A stretch of 64,000 nt of DNA from Serinus canaria (taxonomy: Eukaryota > Chordata > Aves > Passeriformes > Fringillidae): assembly GCF_022539315.1 (NCBI RefSeq), contig NC_066342.1, positions 14,753,402 to 14,817,401 of the forward strand. Reading direction: 5' to 3'. The notes beneath the pieces are model-generated. The model saw only the letters and a program-made list of their open reading frames with translations. It was not told the origin of the DNA and made no database searches. The translations under genes and the position numbers were made by a program. Below, piece after piece: positions 31,945 through 43,760 of this stretch. Every line of letters starts with the position of its first letter. Within the stretch, counting starts at the first letter, position 1.

Positions 31945-32567
31945 TGATATGCAGATAAGTTTAGAGCCGAAATGCAATGGGGCAAGCCCCTGTTCCAAAC
32001 GCAATTAATAAACCCCTAAACCAGCGAGCCAATATAGAATTCAGAGATCAAAGTGGTCTCTAGACATCAGGGGTGAGGTGAGAAGCCAGCAGAGACTCTG
32101 AAAACCTTAATGGCCCCTCACCACAACTTAAGAAGATGATGGTTAGAGCCAGGACCTGAGACTGCCAACTCAAAACCGGGATCCTGGGGGTGTATACCCC
32201 TGCCTGCTCTCGTGAGGCCAGACCCCCAGCTCTGTCCCCTGGTGGACAAAGCTGCATTTGCCTCCTCCTCCGAGTCACTCCAGGGAGCTGCGACGGCGAA
32301 CCCGCGGATCCGTCGGGCTTCCCAGCCTTGAGCTGATCACTTTTAATAAAGGCATCAAAAAGGGAGAAATATCTCCTGCCCTGTTTATTTCACAAGATAT
32401 ATCAAAAAGTACCACAAGGAGAACAGGACACAGAGGAGGTCTGAATAGGTCCCTCCTTCTCCTTGTAGAAAATTCTTAGACGTAAAAAATAACTTTGGCA
32501 AGACATAGATAATAAAATGTATAAAAATTGCAATGAAAAACATGTGTTTATATAGAAGGGGAGGGAT
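31945..32567 (+). other. ERV remnant with a possible LTR 3' part and polypurine tract
   Basis: Holds TTTTAATAAAGGC near 32341, an LTR-like R/U5 signal, and a purine run GAAGGGGAGGGA (about 32555-32566) just before TGTAATATG. Frames are short. I cannot assign the coding content. Confidence 0.35.
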
Positions 32568-33170
32568 TGTAATATGTGATGTAAAGTAATTCATGCTTAG
32601 GTGGAAAAATGTATAAAATAAAAATTGTAAAATAAATTAAACATGTAATGGAAATCCAAAAAGCCTCTGACCATGGACAACCCAGAGACAGATTACCACA
32701 CCGAAGTTGTGAAACTCCTGGTAGCAGCAGGAAAGAATGCCTCCTTAACAAGGAAAAAGGACGTGGCTAGTGCGAAAATGAACTTCTCCCGGAACCACCT
32801 GGGAACACCCAAGGACAATCAGTACTTGATAAGTATCATCAGTCAAGATAACCAAAGTTGTTAAGAACATACATCTGAATACATGACTTCTCCTGACATG
32901 ATCAGCGCCCGCCACCACCCAAGAAACAGCATTTGTCCAGCCCTGTACAGTAAAAAGAAACTTCATACATATGCTGGGTGACAAAAGAAATCGGGCCACC
33001 TCTGCCTCAGGCAGAAAAAACTGTATAAAACAGCCCCACTGGAGATGGCATTTGTGAACAGAGGGAGGTCCGATGCGATAGAGGTCGGATCTAGGTTCAC
33101 CCAGTGCCAGTCCCGGGCTTGGTGCTGTCTCTTTGACTGCGGCTTTTGAGGACCATATTTTTCAGTCGCG
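32568..33170 (+). repeat. probable LTR after a polypurine tract
   Basis: Starts TGTAATATG right after the purine run, has a TATA box (TATAAAAC near 33023), and ends before an ATG at 33174. The U5 end is not fixed, and I saw no AATAAA after the TATA box, so the call is tentative. Confidence 0.45.
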
Positions 33171-33173
33171 AAA

Positions 33174-33304
33174 ATGAAATCTTTTGTATTTATTAATTTG
33201 GCTTTCTGGCTGATCATCTATAATCATAGCGTTTCTCAAATAAGGAACTGGGATCCCTGTCCTGGGATGTGGGCATGGACAAGGGGATTGGGAAGAGGAC
33301 AGAA
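33174..33304 (+). pseudogene. short frame with a signal-peptide-like start, cut by an LTR
   Basis: ATG 33174 opens a frame with a strong hydrophobic start (FVFINLAFWLIIY) and then a Trp/Cys stretch (RNWDPCPGMWAW). The solo LTR Z at 33305 interrupts it. It resembles the start of a secreted or envelope protein just downstream of an LTR. I do not recognise the family. Confidence 0.35.
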
Positions 33305-33700
33305 TGTGGCCACAGCTCTCTGGCCACAGAGAGTGACAGGCGCAACTTTCCCAGGCAATGTCCTGGGGAAGGCTGTGAGAAGATCAGAGAAAAGAATGAG
33401 AAACAATTCTTATCTCCACTTGCTGCACCTGTTGTTGTGAACATGTGCAATGTGTTATGGAAATTTGTTTACCAAAAGGTGATTTCTTAATTGGCCAATG
33501 GTGATGGTGTTTTGGAATCAAGGACCGATCTGGTCTGACTGTATCAGACTGTCTGTAAGGACGATGAGTTTCCTAATTAGTATAGTATAGTATAGTATAG
33601 TATAGTACAGTATAGTATAGTATAATAAAGCGACTGATCAGCCTTCTGGAATCATGGAGTCAATGCTAATTATTACCCAGTGGGGATGCATGCTACAATA
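33305..33700 (+). mobile_element. solo LTR, family Z, copy 2
   Basis: 396 bp, TGTGGCC... to ...CTACAATA, with GACAGAA on both sides (33298-33304, 33701-33707; the true duplication may be the inner 5 bp). Related to the LTR at 18247-18600. It contains about nine TATAG units (33581-33624) leading into AATAAAG. Confidence 0.8.
33581..33624. repeat. TATAG microsatellite
   Basis: About nine 5-bp units with one TACAG variant, inside LTR Z copy 2 near its TATA/poly(A) region. It is absent from copy 1. Confidence 0.9.
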
Positions 33701-34139
33701 GACAGAAACTCTCAGCCTCTGAAGGTGACTTCTGTCAAGTGTGAGGGAAAGTTATTTTCTCAAGGACGATCTAGTAGTGCACCCAGGCAAGAGGAACACC
33801 ATCAAAAAAGTCATCCAGTACCTGAGAGGATTAGCTGTGCTGGAGATAATCTATAGGGCTTTGAATAATGAGCAATCCCCTTGTACTGGTTTTAAAAACT
33901 CGGTGAGGAAAAGTTAGGATTGCTCAAGCCCCTACCCCTACTACAGTGGAGGGGAAAGCAAAGAAAACAAGACTGAAAGAGGTTAACAATGTTAGATTCA
34001 CAATTTTACTGATGCAAAAGTCACAAACAACCCAACAATGCAAAGAAAAATTGTTTTCCTACAAAAACAGCAAAACAAAACCTGGAAGACTATTTTGTCT
34101 GAAAGGATTTATTCTGCCGAGATTCTGGTGTGGGTCCCA
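33701..34139 (+). other. coding-like ERV remnant (unassigned)
   Basis: Reads a helical stretch (KKVIQYLRGLAVLEIIYRAL) near 33805-33865, then stops. It is likely retroviral, but no diagnostic motif is seen. It ends at the CR1 tail at 34140. Confidence 0.35.
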
Positions 34140-34314
34140 ATCACAGAATCACAGAATCACAAGGTTGGAAGAGACCTTCAAGATCACTGAGTCCAACCCA
34201 TGCCCTAAGACCTCAACTAAACCATGGCACTGAGTGCCACATCCAATCTTTTTTTAAACTCATCCAGGGATGGTGATGCCACCACCTCCCTGGGCACACG
34301 ATTCTAGTACTTTA

Positions 34315-36109
34315 TCACTCTTTCCATAAAAAACTTTTTCCTAATATCCAACCTACATTTCCCTTGGTGCAGCTTAAGACTGTGTCCTCTTGTTCCGTCA
34401 GTTGCTGCCTGGAAATAGAGACCAACCCCACCTGACTACAACCACCTTTCAGGAAGTTGTAGAGAGTGATAAGGTCACCTCTGAGTCTCCTTTTCTCCAG
34501 GCTAAACAACCCCAGCTCCCTCAGTTGTTCCTCATAGGGCTTGTATTCCAAGCCCCTCACCAGCCTTGTTGCCCTCCTCTGGACACACTCAAGCGTCTCA
34601 ACGCCCTTCCTAAACTGAGGCACCCAGAACTGGACACAGTATTCAAGGTGTGGCCTCACCAGTGGCAAGTACAGGGGAGGAATGACCTCCCTGGTCCTGC
34701 CGGCCACACTATTCCTTATACAGGCCAGGATGCCGCTGGCTGTTTTGGCCACCAGGGCACACTGCTGACTCATGTTCAGTTGGCTGTCCACCAGTACCCC
34801 CAGGTCCCTTTCCTCCTGGGCACTGTCCAGCCACACCATCAGCAGCCTATAGCATTGCAGGGGGTTATTGTGGCCAAAATGCAGGACTTGGCACTTGGAC
34901 TTATGTCATGTTATAGGACTCTGCCCATCTATCCAACCATTCCAGGTCTCTCTGCAGAGCCCTCCTACTTTCTAACAGATCAACACACGCTCCCAGCTTA
35001 GTGTCATCCGCAAATTTACTAATGACAGACTCAATACCCTCATCCATGTCATCAATAAAAATATTAAACAAAACTGGCCCCAGCACCAATCCTTGAGGGA
35101 CACCACTAGTGACTGGCAACCAAATGGATGCAGCACGGTTCACCACCACTCTCTGGGCCCGGCCATCTAGCCAGTTCTTAACCCATCAAAGGATGCTCAT
35201 GTCCAAGCTGTGCGCTGCCAGCTTTTCCAGGAGTGTGCTGTGGGAGACAGTGTCAAAGGCCTTGCTGAAGTCCAAATAGACAATATCCACAGCTTTTCCC
35301 GCATCCACCAGGCAGGTCACCAGGTCATAAAAGGAGATCTGGTTGGTCAAACTCGACCTACCGCTCCAAAACCCATGCTGGCTGGGTCTCACTCCCTCGC
35401 CATCCTCGAAGTGCTGCATGATGACATTCAGAATAAACTGTTCCATTACCTTACCAGGTACTGAAGTCAGGCTAACAGGCCTATAATTACCAGGATCCTC
35501 CTTCCTAGCCTTCTTGTGAATGGGCGTCACATTGGCCAGCTTCCAGTCATCTGGAACCTTACCAGTGAGCCAGTACTGTGAGTAAATGATGGAGAGTGGC
35601 TTTGCAAGCTCATCTGCCAGCTCCCTCATCACCCTGGGATGGATCCCATCTGGTCCCATAGATTTATGAACATCCAAGTGTCTCAGCAGTTCTCTGAGTG
35701 AGTCCTCCTGGATAACAGGGGGACCATTCTGCTCCCTGACGCCATCTACCAACCCAGGAGGACAGTTGTCCTGAGGACAAGCCATCTTCCCATTAAAGAC
35801 GGAGGCAAAGGTGGCATTAAACACTTCTGCCTTCTCCCCATCTGCAGTTACTAAATTATCTCCTGCATCCAGTAGAGAACAAAGGTTGGTCTTACTCTTC
35901 CTTTTGCTGTTAATATATTTGTAAAAACATTTTTTATTATCCTTTACAAAAGTTACCAAATTAAATTCTAACTGAGCTTTGGCCTCTCCAATTTTGTTTC
36001 TACATGCTATTGCAACCCCCTTAAATACTTCCTGAGAGACCTGACCCTCCTTCCAAAGATGATACATCCTCTTTTTATTCCTAAGCTCCTTCAAAACCTC
36101 ACTGCCCAT
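34315..36109 (-). pseudogene. CR1 ORF2: reverse transcriptase and C-terminal region
   Basis: Frame 36109-35186 has KSMGPDGIHPRVM, the YRPVSLTS block and YLDFSKAFDTVSH. Frame 35149-34901 continues with [18 protein letters not shown] and FADD (KFADDTKLG), so both catalytic Asp blocks are kept. Stops lie near 35184 and 34899. Frame 34839-34315 gives the C-terminal domain ([19 protein letters not shown]). It is far better kept than the CR1 at 986-3920. Confidence 0.88.
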
Positions 36110-36127
36110 CCAGGCTGGACATTTGCC

Positions 36128-36997
36128 TCATCGCCTTATCTTTTGGCACACAAGGACAGTCTGTTCCTGTGACCTCAAGATCTCTCTTTTGAAGCATGCC
36201 CACCTTTCCTGGACTCCTTTGTTTTTAAGGGCTGCTTCCCAAGGAACTCTCTGAATAAGTCTCCTAAATAGGCCAAAGTCTGCCCTCTGGAAGTCAAATG
36301 TAAAAGTCTTATTGATGTTCCTCCTCCTTTCACCAAATATCAAGAACTCTATAATTTCATGATCACTATGCCCCAAACGGCCTCCAACCACCACATCTCC
36401 CACCAGCCCATCTCCATTTGTAAACAACAGGTTTAGCATAGTCCCTCCCCTGGTGGGCTCACTCACCAGCTGCAACAAAAAGTTATCCTCCACACACTCT
36501 AAGAACTTCCTGGACTGCCTTTTTCCTGCTGTATTAAGTTCCTAGCAGATGTCTAGCAGAATAAAGTCTCCTACAAGAACAAGGGCTAGTGATCCAGAAA
36601 CATCCCCTAGCTGCTTGTAGAATAAGTTGTCCACCTCTTCTTCCTGGCTGGGTGGACAATAACCGACTCCCAGCAGGATGTCAGCCTTGTTGGCCTTCCC
36701 CTTAATTCTCACCCATAGGCATTCAACTTCACCGTCACTAGTTTCAATACCCATGGCATCAAAAGCCTCCCTAATATAAAGGGCCATGCCTCCACCTCTT
36801 CTCCCAATCCTGTCTCTTCTGAAGAGCTTGCAGCCATCCAGCGCAGTGCTCCAGTTATGTGAGTCATCCCACCATGTTTCTGTGATGGTGACTGCATCAT
36901 AGCTTTGCTGCTGCACCATGGCTTCCAGCTCTTCTTGTTTGTTACCCATGGTGCATTCATTAGTATACATGCACTTCAGCTGGGCTGCTGATTTCAC
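36128..36997 (-). pseudogene. CR1 ORF2: endonuclease domain
   Basis: AP-endonuclease-like region: ITETWWDDSHNW (catalytic Glu block), VLVGDF, and SDHEIIEF (the SDH catalytic end). One stop lies near 36541-36545 between two open frames (36997-36542 and 36493-36128). The domain nicks target DNA for target-primed reverse transcription. Confidence 0.85.
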
Positions 36998-37490
36998 CCC
37001 CTAACTCTGGCCTACTGCCCTTGGGTCTGCTTCTAGAAAGCCCAGTTGCATCCTCTTCCCCCTTCAAACCTGGTTTAAAGCTCTCTCAATGAGTTCTGCC
37101 AGTTCATGAGCTAAAATCCTTCTGCCCTTAACAGAGAGATGGAGCCCATCCAGTTCCAGCAGGCCGGGTGCTGTAAAGGTTGCCCCATGATCAAAGAACC
37201 CAAAGTTCTGATGATGACACCAACCCTTGAGCCACTTGTTGATAATGTGAGCTCTCCTATTCCTTTAATCATGTCTCTGTCACCAAAGGGACTGAGCAGA
37301 ACACCACCTGCACTCCTGCCCTATCAACTACTTGACCCAGTGCCCTGAAGTCCCTTTTAATTGCCCTGATGCTCCTCTTTTCAGCCTCATGACTCCCAGC
37401 CTGGAGTATCAGCAGTGGGTAATAATCAGAGGTCTGAATCAGCCCTGGGAGTCTCTCAGTAATATCCCGTACCCAGGCCCAAGGGAGGCA

Positions 37491-38499
37491 GCAAATTCTT
37501 GGGAAGGATGAAAGTTTAACAAGAAAGTTTAACAGATATGTATGCTTGGCAGAAAGATCTTTGAATGTAGAATCTGAGAAAGGAATAGAGATGGAAGCAA
37601 GTTTTGATATAGAAGAATAATAGATGTCTAAACTGAGGTTTGCTGAGCCAGTCTTGCTGGACAACTAAGAAGGCAAAGGTTATGTCGAGTTGGAAAGATG
37701 CTTTATGATTTAGAGCAAAGGATAAGCTGACCACAAACAAAAAGATGTCTTTACCAAGCAGAAAGATACCACAGACAAACAAGACATGTCGATGTGGCAA
37801 GTAGAAAAAAGGTCTAAGAATTTTCCATTGCAAGAAAACTGAAAAACAACTTTAAGCTTAAACTGTAACATACTAATTCATGTGATGGATAGTATTAACC
37901 ATAATATGGTAATGATAGTAGTTATGATAGGCTATAGTGTGAAAAACGCAATTTACTTTTGTTAAAATGTTAAAAATTTAATAGTAATGAAAATAGTAAT
38001 AAAAATTAGGACAATAAGAGACAATAAAAAGCAAAGAATTACAGACTTCTGTGTGCCTGGCATTCTGCCAAAAGGCACACCTTGCTAACAAAGGATTAAC
38101 CCTTAAAAGCAATAGCCTATTGCATATTCATATATCTCATACATGATTCAAACAGTCCTTTCACACTAGGGTGTTTCTGCTTAATTTTAGCTTTCCCCCT
38201 TCATCTGGTAAATTAATCTTCTTGGTTCCTCGAAGTCTGAGCTTTCCTAATGAGGAGGTAATAATTCTTTTCTTGGGAATTTGGGTGTCTTGTTGCTGTT
38301 ATCTCTATCCAGTTAGGATAATGCAAAGAATTTCTTTATTATCTTTTCCATTCATTGAGCTACTTACAAAAAGCATCTTACATCACATAGTTTCTATTTT
38401 AATATTATGCTATAGCCTAAAAACTATATTTACCATACTACTTAAAAGAGATTAATACAGCACTACTTAAAAGAGATTAATACAGCATAACTTTCCAAC
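37491..38499. other. AT-rich interspersed sequence, probably an old LTR
   Basis: Low coding content, many A runs and a TTAATAGTAATG-type region. A 24-bp unit is duplicated in tandem at about 38440-38487 (CTACTTAAAAGAG...). It may be U3/U5 of an ERVL-type LTR, but I could not fix any end. Confidence 0.35.
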
Positions 38500-38882
38500 A
38501 TAACACATATAGTATTCATTTTAATATTTGCGAAGAGCCAATCATATAATATGCATTTTTCACAGCAAACATCCAAGCTGAAGAGAGATAAGAAGATGCC
38601 CTCCACTGACCTTGAGACTGAAGCAAACAGAAAAACTGAATCTGGGTATAAACACCACATTACATCTACGTGAATGAAAAACTGTGCAGGCTCATAAAAT
38701 TGATAAGACAGTTTAATGCATATGCATATGTCTTTTATGCATATGCAACTGGTTAGGGGATAAAGTAGACTTGCGAATTTTCAGAGGTGCACATGTCCTT
38801 GGGGAGCATGTGTCCAGCGCTGAAATAAATCATACCGGCTTTACAACTTTTACAGGTTGTGGAGTTTTTTTTCCTCCAATCA
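38500..38882 (+). repeat. LTR, family V, copy 3 (5' LTR of fragment G5)
   Basis: Shares the GCGCTGAAATAAAT and TTTACAACTTTTACAGG...GTGGAGTTTT end with copies 1 and 2, with ATGCATATG blocks near 38720-38750. It ends CCAATCA at 38882. A primer-binding site follows four bases later, so this copy is a 5' LTR. The left edge is approximate. Confidence 0.65.
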
Positions 38883-38886
38883 TTTG

Positions 38887-38904
38887 TGGTGACAGCCAGC
38901 CAGG
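38887..38904 (+). promoter_or_regulatory. G5 primer-binding site
   Basis: TGGTGACAGCCAGCCAGG starts four bases after the LTR end. The tRNA is not identified. Confidence 0.5.
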
Positions 38905-40021
38905 TGATTGTCTCTGTACCCTGCAGCGGCAGAGCAGGGAGGAGGACCTCCTAGGCTTGCCCCAGGAGACTTTCCCTGGAGGGGCTCCATGTCTCGGCTT
39001 GCCTCCTGAGGAGACAGACAACAGCCTGCTGGTGTGTGGATAAATGGTATGTATCCTTAGAGGGGCCCTGGAGGGGAGAAGAAATTGGGCTGCTCAGAGA
39101 CATCTGAGTGCACGGCCTGGTCCCTGTGTAAGTAAAGGTTTGAAGTTTTGCCAGCAGCTGTCGGCCGAGTGTGGCCGGCAGCAGAGGGAGGGTCCCCTGG
39201 TTGATAGGGCAACCAGGGAGGGGTTCACTGTTCAATTGTGTGACTACTAGCGGCTCTAGGGAGGGGCCAAGTGAATCTGGATCTTATTGCTATTATTCCA
39301 CCTACTGCTATTGTGTGCTTGTGATGTCCCGACATTGCTAGTGTGCGAGTGTGTTTGTGATTGTGTGAGTGAGTAGCTTAAGTGGACTCAGTTATATGAA
39401 AGGGGGACCGAGCAAGTGTGTGTACCCACGGCTGGGAGGTGGAGTTCTACCCGCGTCTTAGGCGGCTGAGCGGGCCCCGGGGAGGCGGCTGAGAGGCGCT
39501 GGCCGGGGCGGCTGTGGGGACAGATTGCACCCTGCGGGGAGGTGGCTGGGGACAAGTGGAGAAGTGTGGGTGAGGATAGGTATTGTGTTTAGATGTGGTG
39601 ATTTGTACTTTCAATCATGGCTAGACGAACTGAAGGAGTTCCTCTGCCCCAGTGGTTTGGTCTTGATCCCTGGGAGTTTGTGAGTCCTGTGAATCATTGG
39701 ATAGATAGAGGAGGTGAATGAGTTTACTTAGAGGGGCTTTATCGAACTTCAGCTGGTAATATAGTAAGTCTGGACTGGAAACAACCCACCGTGGAGGATT
39801 TAGAAACCCCCGAAGGGATAAATGGAATAGCCTGCCTCTGCGGGCAATTCTCAGGAGCCTTTGGCACATCAAGAGTCTGGAACTCTGCGTGGGTACTATT
39901 GCAGGGCAGAGTCTGCAGGAGGTGTTGGTATTGTTGTTCTAGTAGGTGGCAGGGCATATGCCCCGACTGCAGGTGAAGGTTTTCTAACTGAGCCGATCTT
40001 GAACATCAGATTTTAAGGTTT
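38905..40021 (+). pseudogene. gag: G5 leader and start of gag
   Basis: A GC-rich leader of about 0.7 kb is followed by ATG 39617 (MARRTEGVPLPQWFGLDPWEF), a stop at 39717-39719, then an open stretch with a Cys-rich end (CRRCWYCCSS ... CPDC). The position after LTR and primer site suggests gag. It is cut at 40021 by the LTR of element EL. Class is not determined. Confidence 0.5.
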
Positions 40022-40665
40022 TGTCCTCATTTAGGGCAAATTTGGGAGAAAACCTCCAAAGGGGGCCCCTCCAGAAAGCAAACCCACATGGCCCTTCCCC
40101 ACAACTGGTTCGGGAAGGATTCCTCAGAGAGAAGTGGAAGGAACCTGTTTATTTAACAGGCAAAGCACCCCCAGCACACAAAATGAACCATACCGTATGA
40201 CAACACTCTTTCATCACTGAAAAAAAATGAAAAATTCAGAATGTCTCTCCTGGGAGTGGTCACTCTGTTATCAGTCCTTCTGGCGCTGGGAATGGCTGCT
40301 GCAGGCCACAGGGTGCAAATTCTCGGTGTTTTCCAGATCCCAGTCTGGAGCAGGGTCGAGTGCTTCCAAGAAAGGGAAAGAAAAAAACAGTCCAGGGAAA
40401 ATTTGGACTGCCGAGCTAAACTAAAAGTAGAAGCAAAAGCAAGAGCAAAGCAGGAGCAAGAGCAAAGCAAAAGCAAAGCAAAAAGCAAAAGCTGCCCTCT
40501 GTACTGCCCACGTCTCTGTGTCCCGCTGACCGTGGGGGAGAGTGAGCAGGCTGATAATAAAACAAAACAAACCTTCGCGCTTCAGAGCCAGTCTTGAAGG
40601 CACAGAACATGATATCCAACATAAATAGAACACACAATTGTGGATACAAGCATCACCCTAGGACA
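40022..40665 (-). repeat. EL 3' LTR, family U, copy 2
   Basis: 644 bp, CAAGCATCACCCTAGGACA at the right edge. The plus-strand sequence 40666-40680 (TTCCACCCCTTATCC) is the complement of a polypurine tract, which identifies this as a 3' LTR. AGCAAAAGC-type repeats lie at 40430-40495. Confidence 0.9.
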
Positions 40666-40970
40666 TTCCACCCCTTATCCCCATATTGTCAACATACTAC
40701 CAAACATCACATAAAACCTTCCATCTGTTACCCCCAAAAATTACAAGCAATACCCATTATGCCCCCATCGCATCCCCACACCAGACCACTGAATACAGGC
40801 CCCTATAGAGCTGCAGAATTCCCCACTTTCATTTTACTCACTCAAAACTCCATCTTTCACTTGCTCAGACCTTCGACACTTACACATTTCCTTCTATCTC
40901 CTGTCTGAGTGGTTTAATGTACAGACAATGGTAGTAACATCCAACAAACAGTGATATTTGCATATCATTC

Positions 40971-41813
40971 TCACCCCACAATCAGATCTCCCTGAGGTAC
41001 ACATTGTGTTGCTCCATCTCTTTGCATTACCCACCATGTGCAACCTGGTCCCTGAGCAAAGACAGCCCCACGGATGGGTTTGTCTGTACTTGAGGCAGAA
41101 TTGATCCACACAGTCTTCCCTAACAAACCTCTGACATGTACCACTGGGACTTTACCTCCATCTATTATATTCAGGGACTCAGACTGGGCAGGACCTGCTC
41201 GGTTGGTGGAACCTCGGGTGTTAACTAACCAGGTAGCCTTTGCTAAATGCTGCTCCCAATTTTTGAAAGATCCCCCACCCAAGGCTTTCAGCTGGGTTTT
41301 TAATAGTCCGTTGTACCTCTCCACTTTGCCTGCAGCTGGTGCATGGTAGGGGATATGGTACACCCACTCAATGCCATGTTCCCTAGCCCAGGTGTTGATA
41401 AGGCTGTTCTTGAAATGAATCCCGTTGTCTAACTCAATCCTCTCAGGGGTGCCATGTCTCCACCAGACTTGCTTTTCATAGCCCAGGATGGTGTTACAGG
41501 CCGTAGCATGAAACACAGGGTAGGTTTCCAACCATCCTGTGGCGGCTTCTACCATTGTGAGCACATAGCGCTTGCCTTGGCGTGTCTGGGGCAGCGTGAT
41601 GTAGTCAATCTGCCAGGCCTCTCCGTACTTGTACTTGGAGCATGCCCACCATACCATTGGGGCTTCACTCGCTTAGCCTGTTTGATGGCAGCACACATCT
41701 CACAGTGCTGGATAACCTGCGAAATACTGTCCATGGTTAAATCCACCCCTCGGTCTCGTGCCCACTTATAGATGGCATCCCTGCCCTGATGGCCTGAGGC
41801 ATCATGGCCCCAT
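40971..41813 (-). pseudogene. pol: EL pol: integrase
   Basis: The N-terminal HHCC finger (GHDASGHQG ... QHCEMCAAIKQ) lies at about 41810-41675. Frame 41657-40971 has the D,D,E triad in WQIDYITLPQ, IELDNGIHFKNS and AAGKVERYNG, and runs open to its end. Only one frame change separates finger and core. No env follows: about 300 bases lead to the polypurine tract. Confidence 0.85.
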
Positions 41814-42538
41814 CAAGCTAGGAATAACTCTCCCTTCTGTTCCCAGTCTAGGTCTGTCTTTGACACCCCTATCTTTGCAGCCTGGTCTACCTGCTCATTG
41901 TTTTGGTGCTCCTCATTAGCTCTACTCTTGGGGACATGGGCATCTACATGGTGGACCTTCACTGGTAGCTTCCCTACCCTAGCAGCTATATCTTTCCACT
42001 CATCAGCAGCCCAAACTGGTTTTCTCCTACACTGCCAATTGGCCTTTTTCCACCTCTCCAGCCATCCCCACAGAGCATTGGCTACCATCCATGAATCAGT
42101 GTAAAGGTGGAGCCTTGGCCACTTCTCTCTCTCAGCAATGTCCAGGGCCAGCTGAACATCTTTGAGTTCAGCAAGTTGGCTCGATCCACCTTCTCCTTCG
42201 GTAGCTTGAGCGATCTGTCGTGTGGGGCTCCATACGGCTGCTTTCCACTTCTGATTGATCCCTACGATGCAACAGGAACCATCAGTGAAAAGAGCAAAGT
42301 GTGTTTCCTCTGGTGGCAGTTGGTTATATGGAGGAGCCTCTTCAGCCCGTGTCACTGGTTCTGGTTCTTCATCTGTGACACCAAAATTTTCACCTTCAGG
42401 CCAATTTTTAATTACCTCCAAAATTCCAGGACAATACAGTTTACCTATACGGGCAGGTGAGTGATAAGAGCAATCCACTTGCTCCATGTAGCACTGGTGG
42501 CATGGTGAGTGGAAGGAACCTTGCCTTTGAACATCCAC
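41813..42538 (-). pseudogene. pol: EL pol: RNase H
   Basis: Open frame of 241 codons with LFTDGSC (Asp), SSQLAELKDVQLAL (Glu), LYTDSWMV (Asp) and a His-rich end (VHHVDAHVPKSR...NNEQVDQAAK; terminal Asp). All four catalytic positions are present. The adjacent C-terminal part leads into the integrase finger. Confidence 0.85.
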
Positions 42539-43760
42539 CCCAGCACCGGTAGTCGGGGTGCCAGGAGGAGTTGCGCTTCCGTACCAATCACCTCTGAGGC
42601 AGCTTGGACTCCTTCATAGGCAGCCAAGATTTCTTTCTCTGTTGGAGTATAGTTGGCTTCAGAGCCTCTGTAGCTTCGACTCCAAAATCCTAGTGGCCGA
42701 CCCCGAGTCTCCCCAGGCACCTTCTGCCGAAGGCTCCAGGACAAGCCATGGTTCCCGGCAGCAGAGTTGAGCATGTTCTCCAACTCGGGTCCTGTCCTGA
42801 CTGGGCCAAGGACTACCGCATGAGCCATCTCCTGCTTAATCTGGGCAAAAGCTTGTTGCTGCTCAGGCCCCCAGTGGAAATCGTTCTTCTTCTGGGTGAC
42901 CAGGTAAAGAGGGCTCACAATATGACTGTACTCAGGAATGTGCATTCTCCAAAAGCCCATGGCACCTAGGAAAGCTTGTGTCTCCTTCTTATTGGTTGGT
43001 GGAGACATAGCTGTGATCTTGTTGATGACATCTGAAGGAATCTTGTGCTGTCCATCTTGCCACTTCACTCCTAGGAACTGAATTTCACGAGCTGGTCCCT
43101 TTACTTTGCTCTTTATAATGGCAAAACCAGCTCCCAGGAGGATGTGGATGATTTTCTCTCCTTTCTCAAACACTTCCACGTCTGTGTTCCCCCACACAAT
43201 GATGTCATCTATATACTGTAGGTGTTCTGGAGCCTCACCCTTTTCTAGTGCAGTCTGGATCAGTCCATGGCAGATGGTAGGACTGTGCTTCCACCCCTGG
43301 GGCAGTCAGTTCCAGGTATACTGCACTCCCCTCCACATGAAAGCAAACTGAGGCCTGCATTCTGCTTCCAGAGGAATGGAGAAAAATGCATTGGCAATGT
43401 CAATAGTGGCGTACCACTTTGCTTCCTTGGACTCAAGCTTGTACTGGAGCTCTAATATGTCTGGCATGGCAGCACTCAGTGGTGGAGTCACTTCATTCAA
43501 TGCACGGTAGTCCACAGTCAATCTCCATTCTCCTTCAGATTTACGCACAGGCCACTGGGGCTGTTGAAGGGTGAATGGGTCTTGCTGCCCACCCCTTGGG
43601 TCTCCAGCTCTCGGATCATCTTATGGTGGGGATCACAGCATCTTGAGTGGTTCTATACTGTCGTCGATGCACTGTGGAAGTGGCAATTGGCACCTGTTGC
43701 TCTTCTCTCTTCAGAAGTCCTACTGCAGATGGATTCTCGGACAGTCCAGGCAAAGTATTC
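42445..43760 (-). pseudogene. pol: EL pol: reverse transcriptase
   Basis: Frames 43548-43306 and 43197-42445 read RLTVDYRALNEVT, ATIDIANAFFSIPL (catalytic Asp), LPQGWKHSPTICHG and YIDD (43204-43215), then the thumb/connection (IQFLGVKW, TQAFLGAMGFWRMHIP). One stop (near 43306) breaks it. Confidence 0.87.

Larger units (their letters stand above)
34140..37490 (-). mobile_element. CR1 LINE, nearly full ORF2 with 3' end
   Basis: Minus strand. The 3' end (34140) carries the CR1-type octamer repeat ATTCTGTG. ORF2 runs from about 37000 to 34300 as endonuclease, RT and C-terminal region. 37000-37490 reads as the ORF1/upstream CR1 region. No flanking duplication was found, as is usual for CR1. Confidence 0.9.

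Noticed and set aside
31341..32004. Two long minus-strand frames of 214 and 216 codons
   Set aside because: They run across the 500 N gap; nearly all residues are unknown.
34390..35001. 203-codon plus-strand frame
   Set aside because: Shadow of the CR1 ORF2 on the minus strand.
38715..38750. ATGCATATG palindromes as an origin or attachment site
   Set aside because: The same blocks occur in the other LTR V copies, so they are LTR sequence.
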